This document shows positions 45,496 to 53,046 of a stretch of DNA of 64,000 bases, piece by piece (position 1 is the stretch's first letter; the number at the start of each line of letters is the position of its first letter). Both the position numbers and the translations under genes were made by a program. The stretch lies in the NCBI RefSeq assembly GCF_002895435.1, contig NZ_POYJ01000006.1, positions 124,001-188,000 of the forward strand, written 5' to 3'. The notes beneath the pieces are model-generated. The model was not told the origin of the DNA. It was given only the letters and a program-made list of their open reading frames with translations, and did no database searches. This DNA comes from Aquimarina sediminis. GTDB taxonomy: Bacteria; Bacteroidota; Bacteroidia; Flavobacteriales; Flavobacteriaceae.

Positions 45496-46038
45496 TTATT
45501 GACCAGTAACAACTTTTGGAAAACGAATTACCTTATCACCAAGAGCATATCCTTTTTCGATAACATCTACAATTTTACCTTTCAAATCATCACTAGGAGC
45601 AGGGATTTGTGTAATTGCTTCATGATTATCTGCATTAAAAACATCTCCTGCAGATACCTCTACTTCTGACAACCCTTTGCTTTTTAAAGTTTCCTTTAAT
45701 TTATTATGGATCAACTCTACTCCTTTGATTAAGTCTTTATCTTCAGACTTTTCAATTTCCTTGGTTGCTCTGTCAAAATCATCCAATACTGGCAACATTG
45801 ATTGTATTACATCCTGACTTGCTGTCTTGAATAACTCTAAACGCTCTCTAGAAGTTCGTTTTTTATAGTTCTCAAACTCAGCGAAAAGCCTTAAAAACTT
45901 ATCTTTTTCCTTTTCAAGCTCTTCCTTAAGCTGGGTTTCTACATCTATCACTTCTTTCTCTGTTTCCTCAACAGGAGTATCAAGTACTTCTTCTACCTGA
46001 TCTTTTACATCTTCAGTATTTTTATTTTTCTTACTCAT
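45496..46038 (-). CDS. grpE: Nucleotide exchange factor GrpE
   Basis: A 180-aa GrpE with an acidic disordered N-terminus (1-40), a long helix (KDKFLRLFAEFENYKKRTSR) and the C-terminal beta domain (GDVFNADNHEAITQIPAPSD, IEKGYALGDKVIRFPKVVTG). It releases ADP from DnaK. It is the first gene of the grpE-dnaJ operon. No CIRCE element is visible upstream. Confidence 0.96.
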   Translation of the reverse strand: MSKKNKNTEDVKDQVEEVLDTPVEETEKEVIDVETQLKEELEKEKDKFLRLFAEFENYKKRTSRERLELFKTASQDVIQSMLPVLDDFDRATKEIEKSEDKDLIKGVELIHNKLKETLKSKGLSEVEVSAGDVFNADNHEAITQIPAPSDDLKGKIVDVIEKGYALGDKVIRFPKVVTGQ

Positions 46039-46203
46039 GTAACTCGTACCTTTTATACGTTTTCATTTTGAATAAGCAAAAGTACTGCCATTTTTGATTT
46101 AATGTCATAATGTCATTGCATTTTTTTAATATATATTTAAGAGTATTCTTCTGGCAAAAAAAATATTTTTGAAAACATTTTTAAACTATAAAACTAAGAA
46201 TCT

Positions 46204-46875
46204 ATGAAAATCAAATTTATTAGCGCATTTGCTCTTGCGGCACTTGTAATATCGGCTTATTCTTGTAAAGGAGAAAAAAAGAACGAAACAGAAGCCACTA
46301 CGGCGGAAGAAGTAAAAGAAGCTCCAGTAGAAGCTGTTAAATATGTTGTAGATGTAGCATCTAGCTCAATAGAATGGATCGGATCAAAACCAACAGAAAA
46401 ACACAACGGAACTTTAAAACTATCTAGTGGTACACTTGAAGTAAAAGAAGGAGTAGTAGAAAGTGGATCTTTTGTTGTCGATATGACTTCTATTACTGTA
46501 TTAGACGTTGAAGGAGATGAAAAAGCGGGGCTAGAAGGACACCTTAAAGGTGAAGGTGAAGGAAAAGAAGATCATTTCTTTAATGTTGCAAAATTTCCTA
46601 GAGCTGTTTTTGAAGTAACCGGAATATCAGAAAAAGAAGGGAAAACTTTTATTGAAGGAAACTTAACCATTAAAGAGATCAAGAAAAACATTTCTTTCCC
46701 TGCGACTACATCTGTTGAAGGTAACGTTATGACACTAAGCACTGAATCTTTCACTATTAACCGTACTGATTGGGGTGTAAACTATGGATCAAAGTCTGTT
46801 TTTGAAAATCTAGGTGATAAATTTATCAATGATGACATTGAGTTAAAGATAAGTGTTAAAGCTAACAAAGCTTAA
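46204..46875 (+). CDS. YceI-family lipoprotein
   Basis: A 223-aa lipoprotein with lipobox ISAYSCKG (Cys21), a charged linker, and the YceI lipocalin-like barrel (VDVASSSIEWIGSKPTEKHN, FNVAKFPRAVFEVTGI, INRTDWGVNYGS). YceI proteins bind polyisoprenoids in other bacteria; the ligand here is unknown. It is a single gene with its own terminator. Confidence 0.92.
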   Translation: MKIKFISAFALAALVISAYSCKGEKKNETEATTAEEVKEAPVEAVKYVVDVASSSIEWIGSKPTEKHNGTLKLSSGTLEVKEGVVESGSFVVDMTSITVLDVEGDEKAGLEGHLKGEGEGKEDHFFNVAKFPRAVFEVTGISEKEGKTFIEGNLTIKEIKKNISFPATTSVEGNVMTLSTESFTINRTDWGVNYGSKSVFENLGDKFINDDIELKISVKANKA

Positions 46876-46909
46876 TATCGTATTTCTTTTATCATTAAAC
46901 ATATTTTTA

Positions 46910-46937
46910 AACCGATACCTAGGGTATCGGTTTTTTT
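46910..46937. terminator. Terminator after the YceI gene
   Basis: AACCGATACC (46910-46919) pairs with GGTATCGGTT (46923-46932) and is followed by T-rich sequence. It also overlaps the last bases of the convergent epimerase gene. Confidence 0.85.
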
Positions 46938-47853
46938 ATTTATCATGTTTATCTATAAGTGCATCCATTGCCAGAACTACATTATCAAAATCAAACTCAA
47001 ACCCCAAAGAAACGATACTGTCACTACAAACTCTTTGACTCGAAAACAATAACGTATGCATCTCTCCCAACACCAATTTCATAACAAACCTTGGCACATT
47101 TGGCAGCATAATTTTTTTATTTAATTTTTTTGCCATTGTTGACATTAGCTTTTTACTAGAAACGGGATTAGGAGCTACGGCATTAAAAACCCCTGTCAAC
47201 TCTTCAGCTATCACAAACATAAACATACGTGCCAAGTCTTGTATATGAATCCAGCTTTGCCACTGCTTGCCATTCCCTAAAAAGGCTCCCATACCCTGTT
47301 TGATAGGTTTAAGCATCTCAGGAAACGCGCCTCCTTTTTTAGACAAAACTAAGCCTATACGGAGTAAGGTCACATGTACACCTATCATACTAAACTGCTG
47401 TACTGCTCCTTCCCATTGACTCACAACTTCTCCCAGAAAACCTGTTTCTCTCTCTGGGGAATCTTCCATATAATAATTTTGAAAAGAATCTGGGTATATC
47501 CCTATTGCACTGGCAGAAACAATATGACGAATTGAATGCTCTGACTCTTTCAAGGACTCTAAAATAAGTGAAGCGGCATTTACTCTACTTTCTAAAATCT
47601 CTTTCTTATAAGATGAAGTCCATCGTTTTGCAACAGTCGCTCCCACAAGGTTTATAATTACTTCTACTCCATCAAAACAATCGGTATCAATTATTCTATT
47701 TTTAGGATCCCACAAATAGCCTTTATAATTAACCTCAGACAATAGCTTATCTTTATTGGTGGTAAGATAATGTACATCTATATCAGACAAATGACAGAGG
47801 TTTACTATCTCCTGACCTATTAGGCCTGTTGCCCCAGTAATTAAAACCTTCAT
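46936..47853 (-). CDS. TIGR01777-family NAD-dependent epimerase/dehydratase
   Basis: A 305-aa short-chain dehydrogenase-like protein. The Rossmann motif is MKVLITGATGLIGQEIV. Family features are VSASAIGIYPDS, GEVVSQWEGAVQQF, LLRIGLVLSKKGGAFPEMLK and WQSWIHIQDLARMFMF. The YfcH/SulA-type family has no firmly known substrate. The extreme 3' end lies within the terminator shared with the YceI gene. Confidence 0.9.
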   Translation of the reverse strand: MKVLITGATGLIGQEIVNLCHLSDIDVHYLTTNKDKLLSEVNYKGYLWDPKNRIIDTDCFDGVEVIINLVGATVAKRWTSSYKKEILESRVNAASLILESLKESEHSIRHIVSASAIGIYPDSFQNYYMEDSPERETGFLGEVVSQWEGAVQQFSMIGVHVTLLRIGLVLSKKGGAFPEMLKPIKQGMGAFLGNGKQWQSWIHIQDLARMFMFVIAEELTGVFNAVAPNPVSSKKLMSTMAKKLNKKIMLPNVPRFVMKLVLGEMHTLLFSSQRVCSDSIVSLGFEFDFDNVVLAMDALIDKHDK

Positions 47854-47962
47854 TTTGTTAAAATTTAATGCAAAATACCATCATCGACTAATAAAAGCAA
47901 TTTCTTTATTATAGGTTTAACACAGGTTTACTTTCTCAAACATTTCAACAAACAAAGCAGTA

Positions 47963-48652
47963 CTATTCAGGTTTTGTTGCTCTAAGCATCTCTCGTTTGC
48001 CAGGTGGTCCAGGAAGCCTTTCTACTATAAATCCAACTTCTTGCATTGCTCTTCTTACACTTCCTTTGGCGGCATAGGTTACCAAAACTCCACCCTTTTT
48101 TAAAGCTTCGTACATTTTTTCAAAAATAGCAGATGTCCATAATTCTGGTTGTACTCTAGCACCAAAAGCATCAAAATATATAAGATCAAAACTATTTTTA
48201 TCCTCTATATCAATAAAAAACTGTCTACGTTTAGTAAGTACAAAATTTGTTGTAATCTTTTCTGCCTGCTCCCATATTGACTGATGCAAATCTTCAAAAA
48301 CAGACTCCTTTTCTTTTATCGAAAGCACTTCTGGGTATCCCATATACAGCGCTTCTTCTATCGCTACAGGGTATGCTTCTACTCCAACGTAGTTAATGAG
48401 TTGGTTTATTTTTTCGCCCTCAAGAAGTGTTATAAAAGCATTTAAACCTGTACCAAAACCTATTTCAAGAATATCAATGGTATTAAATGAACGTATATCC
48501 AAAGTATGGTATAAACCACTTTTAATAAACACATGCTTAGCTTCATTGATCGCACCATGTTTAGAATGATATTGCTCATTTAACTCTGGTAAATGAATGG
48601 TTTTAGAACCATCTGCAGTAGTAATAATTTCTCGTCTAATTTTATCTTCCAT
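47963..48652 (-). CDS. mnmD: tRNA (5-aminomethyl-2-thiouridine) methyltransferase domain protein (MnmD)
   Basis: A 229-aa SAM-dependent methyltransferase equal to the methyltransferase half of E. coli MnmC, finishing mnm5s2U at tRNA wobble position 34. The SAM motif is IDILEIGFGTGLNAFITLL, and the catalytic region is LIYFDAFGARVQPELWTS. The C-terminal LPGPPGKREMLRATKP is typical. The FAD-dependent oxidase half of MnmC is absent, as in other stand-alone MnmD proteins. The stop-start junction with the upstream DUF4920 gene overlaps by one base. Confidence 0.93.
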   Translation of the reverse strand: MEDKIRREIITTADGSKTIHLPELNEQYHSKHGAINEAKHVFIKSGLYHTLDIRSFNTIDILEIGFGTGLNAFITLLEGEKINQLINYVGVEAYPVAIEEALYMGYPEVLSIKEKESVFEDLHQSIWEQAEKITTNFVLTKRRQFFIDIEDKNSFDLIYFDAFGARVQPELWTSAIFEKMYEALKKGGVLVTYAAKGSVRRAMQEVGFIVERLPGPPGKREMLRATKPE

Positions 48653-49158
48653 TACCTTTTTATCAATACACCATCTGCGATAAAAGAATAGCTTTTCTTA
48701 GGTGTGGTAATACCTGCAATTTCTTCTTCACTCTTTCCTGCATCACTTGCATAATGACGCTGTTCATCAACTGACACCATACTCACAAAAGCTTTTCCTT
48801 GCACGATCACCGTGTCATTCTCAATATCTTTTGGTACAAAAAAACCATAATCCTTAAACTTAACCATGGTTTCTTTATCTTTTCCCAAAGCAACTTTCAT
48901 CCAGCATCCTTTAGCTTTACAAACACCGTTCACCGTGCTAGAAAAAGCAACAGCTACTGTATCTCCTTCTTTTAAGCTTTCAAACTCTTTTTCCATGGCA
49001 TTTTTATGGTAAATCTGGTCAGAAGAGACTTTATTTCCAAAACTCTCATAATTTTCCTTTGAAATATTCGAAACAGAAAGCGTTTTTTTTTCTTTATTCA
49101 ATGGGTTACAACCTATTACCATTAGTAATCCCACAAAGAAAAGTATGTTTTTATTCAT
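48652..49158 (-). CDS. DUF4920 lipoprotein
   Basis: A 168-aa lipoprotein with lipobox LLMVIGCNP (Cys17). The core (VNGVCKAKGCWMKVALGKDK and FFVPKDIENDTVIVQGKAFV) matches DUF4920. The CKAKGCW motif has two Cys that could bind metal or form a disulfide. The function is unknown. It forms a pair with mnmD; the two are probably linked only by co-transcription. Confidence 0.87.
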   Translation of the reverse strand: MNKNILFFVGLLMVIGCNPLNKEKKTLSVSNISKENYESFGNKVSSDQIYHKNAMEKEFESLKEGDTVAVAFSSTVNGVCKAKGCWMKVALGKDKETMVKFKDYGFFVPKDIENDTVIVQGKAFVSMVSVDEQRHYASDAGKSEEEIAGITTPKKSYSFIADGVLIKR

Positions 49159-49226
49159 AATTCCTGATTATTCTGATGTTTTGTAAAATTAAACATTTTT
49201 AAAATTCTTATTTTATAAGAAAAAGG

Positions 49227-49234
49227 TATTTTTG
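49227..49234 (+). promoter_or_regulatory. -7 box upstream of ilvE
   Basis: TATTTTTG matches TAnnTTTG. It gives an ilvE leader of about 100 nt. A -33 TTG is not clear. Confidence 0.45.
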
Positions 49235-49236
49235 TA

Positions 49237-49269
49237 ATGAATCTCGATAAGGCATTAGTATTGCCTTGA
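49237..49269 (+). CDS. Possible Leu/Val-rich leader peptide of ilvE
   Basis: A 10-codon ORF (MNLDKALVLP, stop TGA at 49267-49269) lies in the ilvE leader, 71 bp before the ilvE ATG. Four of ten codons are Leu or Val (CTC, TTA, GTA, TTG), the product amino acids of the enzyme. It overlaps the hairpin AAGGCA/TGCCTT (49249-49267), and a second hairpin AAGGATAG/CTATTCTT follows at 49300-49319. If transcription starts right after the -7 box, the ORF would be leaderless, which weakens the case. Confidence 0.3.
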   Translation: MNLDKALVLP

Positions 49270-49340
49270 TTTTCAGACAAAGAGTATAGACAACAAACTA
49301 AGGATAGCCTGCTATTCTTATCTTTTAAACACAAAACAGG

Positions 49341-50408
49341 ATGAAAAACACAGTTCCGCAAGCATTAGAAATTAATACCGTAAGTGAATCTAAAATTGGA
49401 CAAGTAGATTTTGAAAATCTTAATTTTGGGAACATTTTTACAGATCATATGTTTGTCTGCGATTATGCAAATGGAAAATGGCAGACTCCTAAAATTGTTC
49501 CTTATGGTCCTTTGACTATGGATCCTTCTGCTCGTGTTTTTCATTATGGACAAGCTGTTTTTGAAGGAATGAAAGCGTATAAAGATGATAACGGAGATAC
49601 TTTTTTGTTCAGACCTGATGAAAACTTTAACCGTATCAATAAATCTGCAGAACGTTTGGCAATACCAGAATTTCCTGAAGATTACTTTTTTGAAGGGCTA
49701 AATGCTTTATTAAAATTAGAAAATGACTGGATCAAACCAGGTTTTGGAAATTCTTTATACATAAGACCTTTTGTTATTGCTACTCAAGCTAGTGTATCTG
49801 CATCTGAAGCTGATGAATATAAGTTTATGATCATATGCTCACCTGCACAATCTTATTATAGTGGAGATGTAAGCGTATTGGTTGCCGAGAAATTTAGCCG
49901 TTCTGCCAGTGGTGGTTTTGGGTATGCAAAAGCTGCAGGAAACTATGCCGGACAATTTTACCCTACTAACCTTGCTAAAGAACAAGGATACCAACAAGTA
50001 ATCTGGACAGACTCTAATGCTCATGAGTATATGGAAGAAGCAGGAACGATGAACGTATTCTTTAGAGTTAATGACACATTACTTACTGCACCTGTTAGTG
50101 ATCGTATTTTGGATGGAGTGACACGTAAAAGTTTGATCGCAATTGCCGAAAAAGAAGGATATAAAGTAGATGTAAGACCGGTAAAAGTGAGTGAAATTGT
50201 AGAAGCCGCCAAAAATGGAAGTCTTAAAGAAATTTTTGGAGCTGGAACGGCTGCTGTAGTTAGTCCCGTAAAAGCTTTTGGATATAAAGGAGAGCATTAT
50301 GAATTAGAAAAACAAGAAAATTCTTATGCTGCTCATTTCAAAAAAGCTTTGATGGATATACAGTACAATAAAACTGAAGACACTTTTGGATGGAGATATA
50401 AGGTATAG
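49341..50408 (+). CDS. ilvE: Branched-chain amino acid aminotransferase
   Basis: PLP enzyme of fold type IV, 355 aa, that interconverts Val, Leu and Ile with their 2-oxo acids. The PLP Lys is in GGFGYAKAAGNYAGQ. Family motifs are VFHYGQAVFEGMKAYK and EAGTMNVFFRVND, and the 3' motif is EIFGAGTAAVVSPVKAF. The length matches the BCAT2-like subgroup. It is a single gene, ended by a very long inverted repeat. Confidence 0.95.
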   Translation: MKNTVPQALEINTVSESKIGQVDFENLNFGNIFTDHMFVCDYANGKWQTPKIVPYGPLTMDPSARVFHYGQAVFEGMKAYKDDNGDTFLFRPDENFNRINKSAERLAIPEFPEDYFFEGLNALLKLENDWIKPGFGNSLYIRPFVIATQASVSASEADEYKFMIICSPAQSYYSGDVSVLVAEKFSRSASGGFGYAKAAGNYAGQFYPTNLAKEQGYQQVIWTDSNAHEYMEEAGTMNVFFRVNDTLLTAPVSDRILDGVTRKSLIAIAEKEGYKVDVRPVKVSEIVEAAKNGSLKEIFGAGTAAVVSPVKAFGYKGEHYELEKQENSYAAHFKKALMDIQYNKTEDTFGWRYKV

Positions 50409-50454
50409 TCAGAAATTAGAAGTCGGGTATCGGATCCCAAAAATCTGATATTTA

Positions 50455-50512
50455 TATTACATAAAATAAAGCTCTTGAAAAACATTTTTCAAGAGCTTTA
50501 TTTTATGTAATA
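50455..50512. terminator. Bidirectional terminator with a 27-bp perfect inverted repeat
   Basis: Positions 50455-50481 pair without mismatch with 50486-50512 around the loop ACAT. The core is GCTCTTGAAAA/TTTTCAAGAGC with AT-rich flanks. It separates the convergent ilvE and MazG-like genes. Confidence 0.85.
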
Positions 50513-50532
50513 GTATTCTTTTTGTACCTGAA

Positions 50533-50919
50533 CTATTTATCCAATATTTCCTTAATGTTTGGCTTAAAATAATTAGGTCCTTTGAGCACTTTACCATCTT
50601 CTCGATAAATAGGTTGTCCATCTTCACCCAGTTTACTCATATTACTGCGTTGGATTTCATTAAACACCTCTTCTATTTTGTGTTGCATACCATGCTCGAT
50701 AATAGTACCGCATAAAATATATAGCATATCTCCTAACGCATCTGCTACTTCTACCAAATCATTGCTTTGGGCTGCCTCTAGGTATTCTTCATTTTCTTCT
50801 TTCATCAGGTTGAATCGAAGTGTATTCTTAGCCTCTCCCAAATCTGCTATAGGTTCATTTTTATACCCCAATTTAAACGAGGTATGAAATTCTTGTACTG
50901 CAGCAATTTTATCTTTCAT
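50533..50919 (-). CDS. MazG-like nucleoside triphosphate pyrophosphohydrolase
   Basis: A 128-aa all-alpha NTP-PPase. The metal-binding motif is NLMKEENEEYLEAAQSND followed by LVEVADALGDMLYIL, the EExxE...ExxD pattern of MazG/dUTPase-2-like enzymes. It may remove aberrant nucleotides. The C-terminal YREDGKVLKGPNYFKPNI is typical of the phosphoribosyl-ATP pyrophosphohydrolase-like subgroup often found in Bacteroidota. Confidence 0.87.
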   Translation of the reverse strand: MKDKIAAVQEFHTSFKLGYKNEPIADLGEAKNTLRFNLMKEENEEYLEAAQSNDLVEVADALGDMLYILCGTIIEHGMQHKIEEVFNEIQRSNMSKLGEDGQPIYREDGKVLKGPNYFKPNIKEILDK

Positions 50920-50963
50920 CAGTATATTTTTATAGATTATCTTTGCCGTAAAAATAGCAAAAT

Positions 50964-51155
50964 ATGTTTAGTCAAGGTCAGTTAATATTTGCAGGATTTT
51001 TTGTGGTAGCTTTTATCTTTTTAATGATCTTTAGCTACCGCAAAGACATTAAACTACATCGCAAATATTACAAAGGCAGTATTTTTATTCTCGTAGGTTT
51101 TATTATCTTTATTTTGTTGTTGTTTGCGTTAAAGACGTATCTACAGCCGGAATAA
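50964..51155 (+). CDS. Small membrane protein, 63 aa
   Basis: Two transmembrane segments (about 6-24, GQLIFAGFFVVAFIFLMIF, and 38-58) joined by a basic loop (YRKDIKLHRKYYKG). The -7 box TATCTTTG at 50938-50945 lies 18 nt before the ATG and supports expression. I believe such proteins are common in flavobacteria, with no known role. It is divergent from the MazG-like gene. Confidence 0.75.
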   Translation: MFSQGQLIFAGFFVVAFIFLMIFSYRKDIKLHRKYYKGSIFILVGFIIFILLLFALKTYLQPE

Positions 51156-51263
51156 ACCGTAAACACCCCTAGGTTTTCAGTCAAATTAATTGCTTTTTTG
51201 ATTAGTACCACTTGTGGTATCTAGTCTATATTTCTTTTTGGTTTTTATCGCCATAAGATGTAA

Positions 51264-51281
51264 ATACCCTGTATCGGGTAT
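51264..51281 (+). promoter_or_regulatory. Palindromic operator before the peptidase-two-component cassette
   Basis: ATACCC-N6-GGGTAT is an 18-bp palindrome 52 bp before the first ATG of the cassette. A LuxR-type regulator encoded at the end of the cassette is the obvious candidate to bind it. A small hairpin (CTCTTTTTTGAGAG) follows at 51293-51306. Confidence 0.45.
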
Positions 51282-51333
51282 GGACTGACATTCTCTTTTT
51301 TGAGAGTTTTGGAGTAACTAAATAACTTTAATC

Positions 51334-52404
51334 ATGTCGAAAGAATTTTACGCTTTAAAAAACCTAAAACTCTTCAAACAACCTGATGCATCTAACTTAT
51401 GTTGGGTTGCTTGTATTAGAATGTTATATTATACTCTAAAAAATGGAGAGCAAGAAGTTAAGGAATCACGAGTCATTAAAGACTACAAAGAATCTGTTTG
51501 TTTTAACACATTTCATACAGGTGATATCCCCGAAGACTCAAAAATTCTTATCAAAGAAAAATGTATCTCTCCCTTTTTTAAAAACTATGGTTTAACCTGT
51601 GATGATAACTCAACCTCTATTTATTCTTTTCAATTTTACGTAGATCACTTAAAAAACAACAAAGCTCCTTTGTTGTTAGGACTTAAATCCTCTGATAATC
51701 ACAAAACTGGACACTTGGTTATCGCTGTAGGGTATGGTCAATGTGATAACCAAAACTATCTACTTATTTTTGATCCAGATTTTGGCAACCAATCGTTTCT
51801 CAAATTTAATGAAAATGAATTTAGATATAGTGGTTTGACACTTGTAAGGTTATGGAGCATTAAGTTTACAATTCCTACCCAAGTACGCTTAGAAAAATAT
51901 GATTTTGAAGATGCGCTAAACTATGAGTTGGAAAAAACAAATCAAAAGGAATATTTGAGTAATTATAAAATTCCGATTATAGAGCTAGACACTCCTAAGG
52001 AATTGGCTAACTTGGACAAGAAAAGCCCTAAAAGCAATTATATTCCAACGGTATATAGTGATAACACTTTGTCCTTTGGTTATGTTCAATCAATTTCAAA
52101 ATTCGATTCTAACTGTATTCCAACATATAGTTATCCTAGAAGAAATATGCGCATCATAGACAAAACAATTTCTGAATTATCTGCCAATAAAGGAAGAACT
52201 ATTACTACAGAGAAATTAATATTTATCCACTCTGCTTTAATTGAAGCTCTTATCACCACCGAAGATGATAAAACCAAAGTATTTCCTTTTTTATACCCAA
52301 AAAAATACGGTATTACAGAAAACTGGTACGATATAGAAGACTTCTCTAAAATTGTAAAAGAAGTACCTAGACAAGGGACTTTTCTACTAAACAACTCTCA
52401 CTAA
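51334..52404 (+). CDS. Papain-like cysteine peptidase family protein
   Basis: A 356-aa protein without a signal peptide. The N-terminal half looks like a C39/papain-like peptidase: catalytic Cys23 in SNLCWVACIRMLYY, His127 in KTGHLVIAVGYG and Asp147 in LLIFDPDFGN. The Cys-Trp pair and the GHxVxxxGY spacing fit the family well. The C-terminal half (about 190-356) is unrecognised and may bind a partner or substrate. It starts a tight operon, 12 bp before the next gene, and is followed by a histidine kinase and response regulator. No ABC exporter is adjacent, so it is not an evident bacteriocin leader peptidase. Confidence 0.7.
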   Translation: MSKEFYALKNLKLFKQPDASNLCWVACIRMLYYTLKNGEQEVKESRVIKDYKESVCFNTFHTGDIPEDSKILIKEKCISPFFKNYGLTCDDNSTSIYSFQFYVDHLKNNKAPLLLGLKSSDNHKTGHLVIAVGYGQCDNQNYLLIFDPDFGNQSFLKFNENEFRYSGLTLVRLWSIKFTIPTQVRLEKYDFEDALNYELEKTNQKEYLSNYKIPIIELDTPKELANLDKKSPKSNYIPTVYSDNTLSFGYVQSISKFDSNCIPTYSYPRRNMRIIDKTISELSANKGRTITTEKLIFIHSALIEALITTEDDKTKVFPFLYPKKYGITENWYDIEDFSKIVKEVPRQGTFLLNNSH

Positions 52405-52416
52405 CAACTTTTTATT

Positions 52417-53046
52417 ATGCACGAAAATTTAAGATTCAATCTAAAACTCGAAAAACTAAATGATTGGCAACCTGTTATAGCCACAGAATACATTGGCACC
52501 TTCTATATGGTATATATTAGGTTCATTAGCACCATAAAAGAACATTCTGGTGGAGAGCATTCTGCCAAGTGTCAATTTTATCTTCAAAATTATAGAGGTC
52601 CCATTACGTTTGGTCTTGATCATTCAAAAAAAGATGATTTCGCAGCTCACAAATTGAGTGATGACATGTTCGATTATAGACTTAATATCCCTATAAGTAT
52701 TTTTGAAAAAAATCCCGACCCCGACCAAGCTAAAGAATTTGAAGGAATACCTGTTGTCAATTTAGTATTTACTTCTGGTTTATATGAAAAAAACACTATA
52801 GAAACAGAAGTCATTTATAGAGATCCTCCATCCAATATTTTTAACCCCCATGACCTGAAAAATTCGAAATTTCTTCATCCACTCTATCAGTTTAGGGAAG
52901 GAGAAAACATACAGCATATCCACTATAAAAAATACCTGAAAGATGGAACTTCAGTTGCCATAAGAAGTAAATATGACCCAAAAGAAGGTTATGGAACAAT
53001 TGGAAGCCCAACTTGTGATGCCAAAATATCTGAAATCATAAAATGA
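52417..53046 (+). CDS. Unknown partner protein of the papain-like peptidase
   Basis: A 209-aa protein with no signal peptide. It has a mixed, beta-rich pattern (RFNLKLEKLNDWQPVIATEY, VPVVNLVFTSGLYEKN-like strands). No motif is recognised. Its stop overlaps the histidine kinase start by 4 bp, and it is 12 bp downstream of the peptidase gene. It could be the peptidase substrate, a regulator, or an immunity-like partner; the sequence does not decide. Confidence 0.65.
   Translation: MHENLRFNLKLEKLNDWQPVIATEYIGTFYMVYIRFISTIKEHSGGEHSAKCQFYLQNYRGPITFGLDHSKKDDFAAHKLSDDMFDYRLNIPISIFEKNPDPDQAKEFEGIPVVNLVFTSGLYEKNTIETEVIYRDPPSNIFNPHDLKNSKFLHPLYQFREGENIQHIHYKKYLKDGTSVAIRSKYDPKEGYGTIGSPTCDAKISEIIK

Noticed and set aside
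51334..52404. Bacteriocin ABC exporter leader peptidase (C39)
   Set aside because: The protein has the Cys-His-Asp pattern but no membrane or ABC domain follows and no leader-peptide substrate is next to it.
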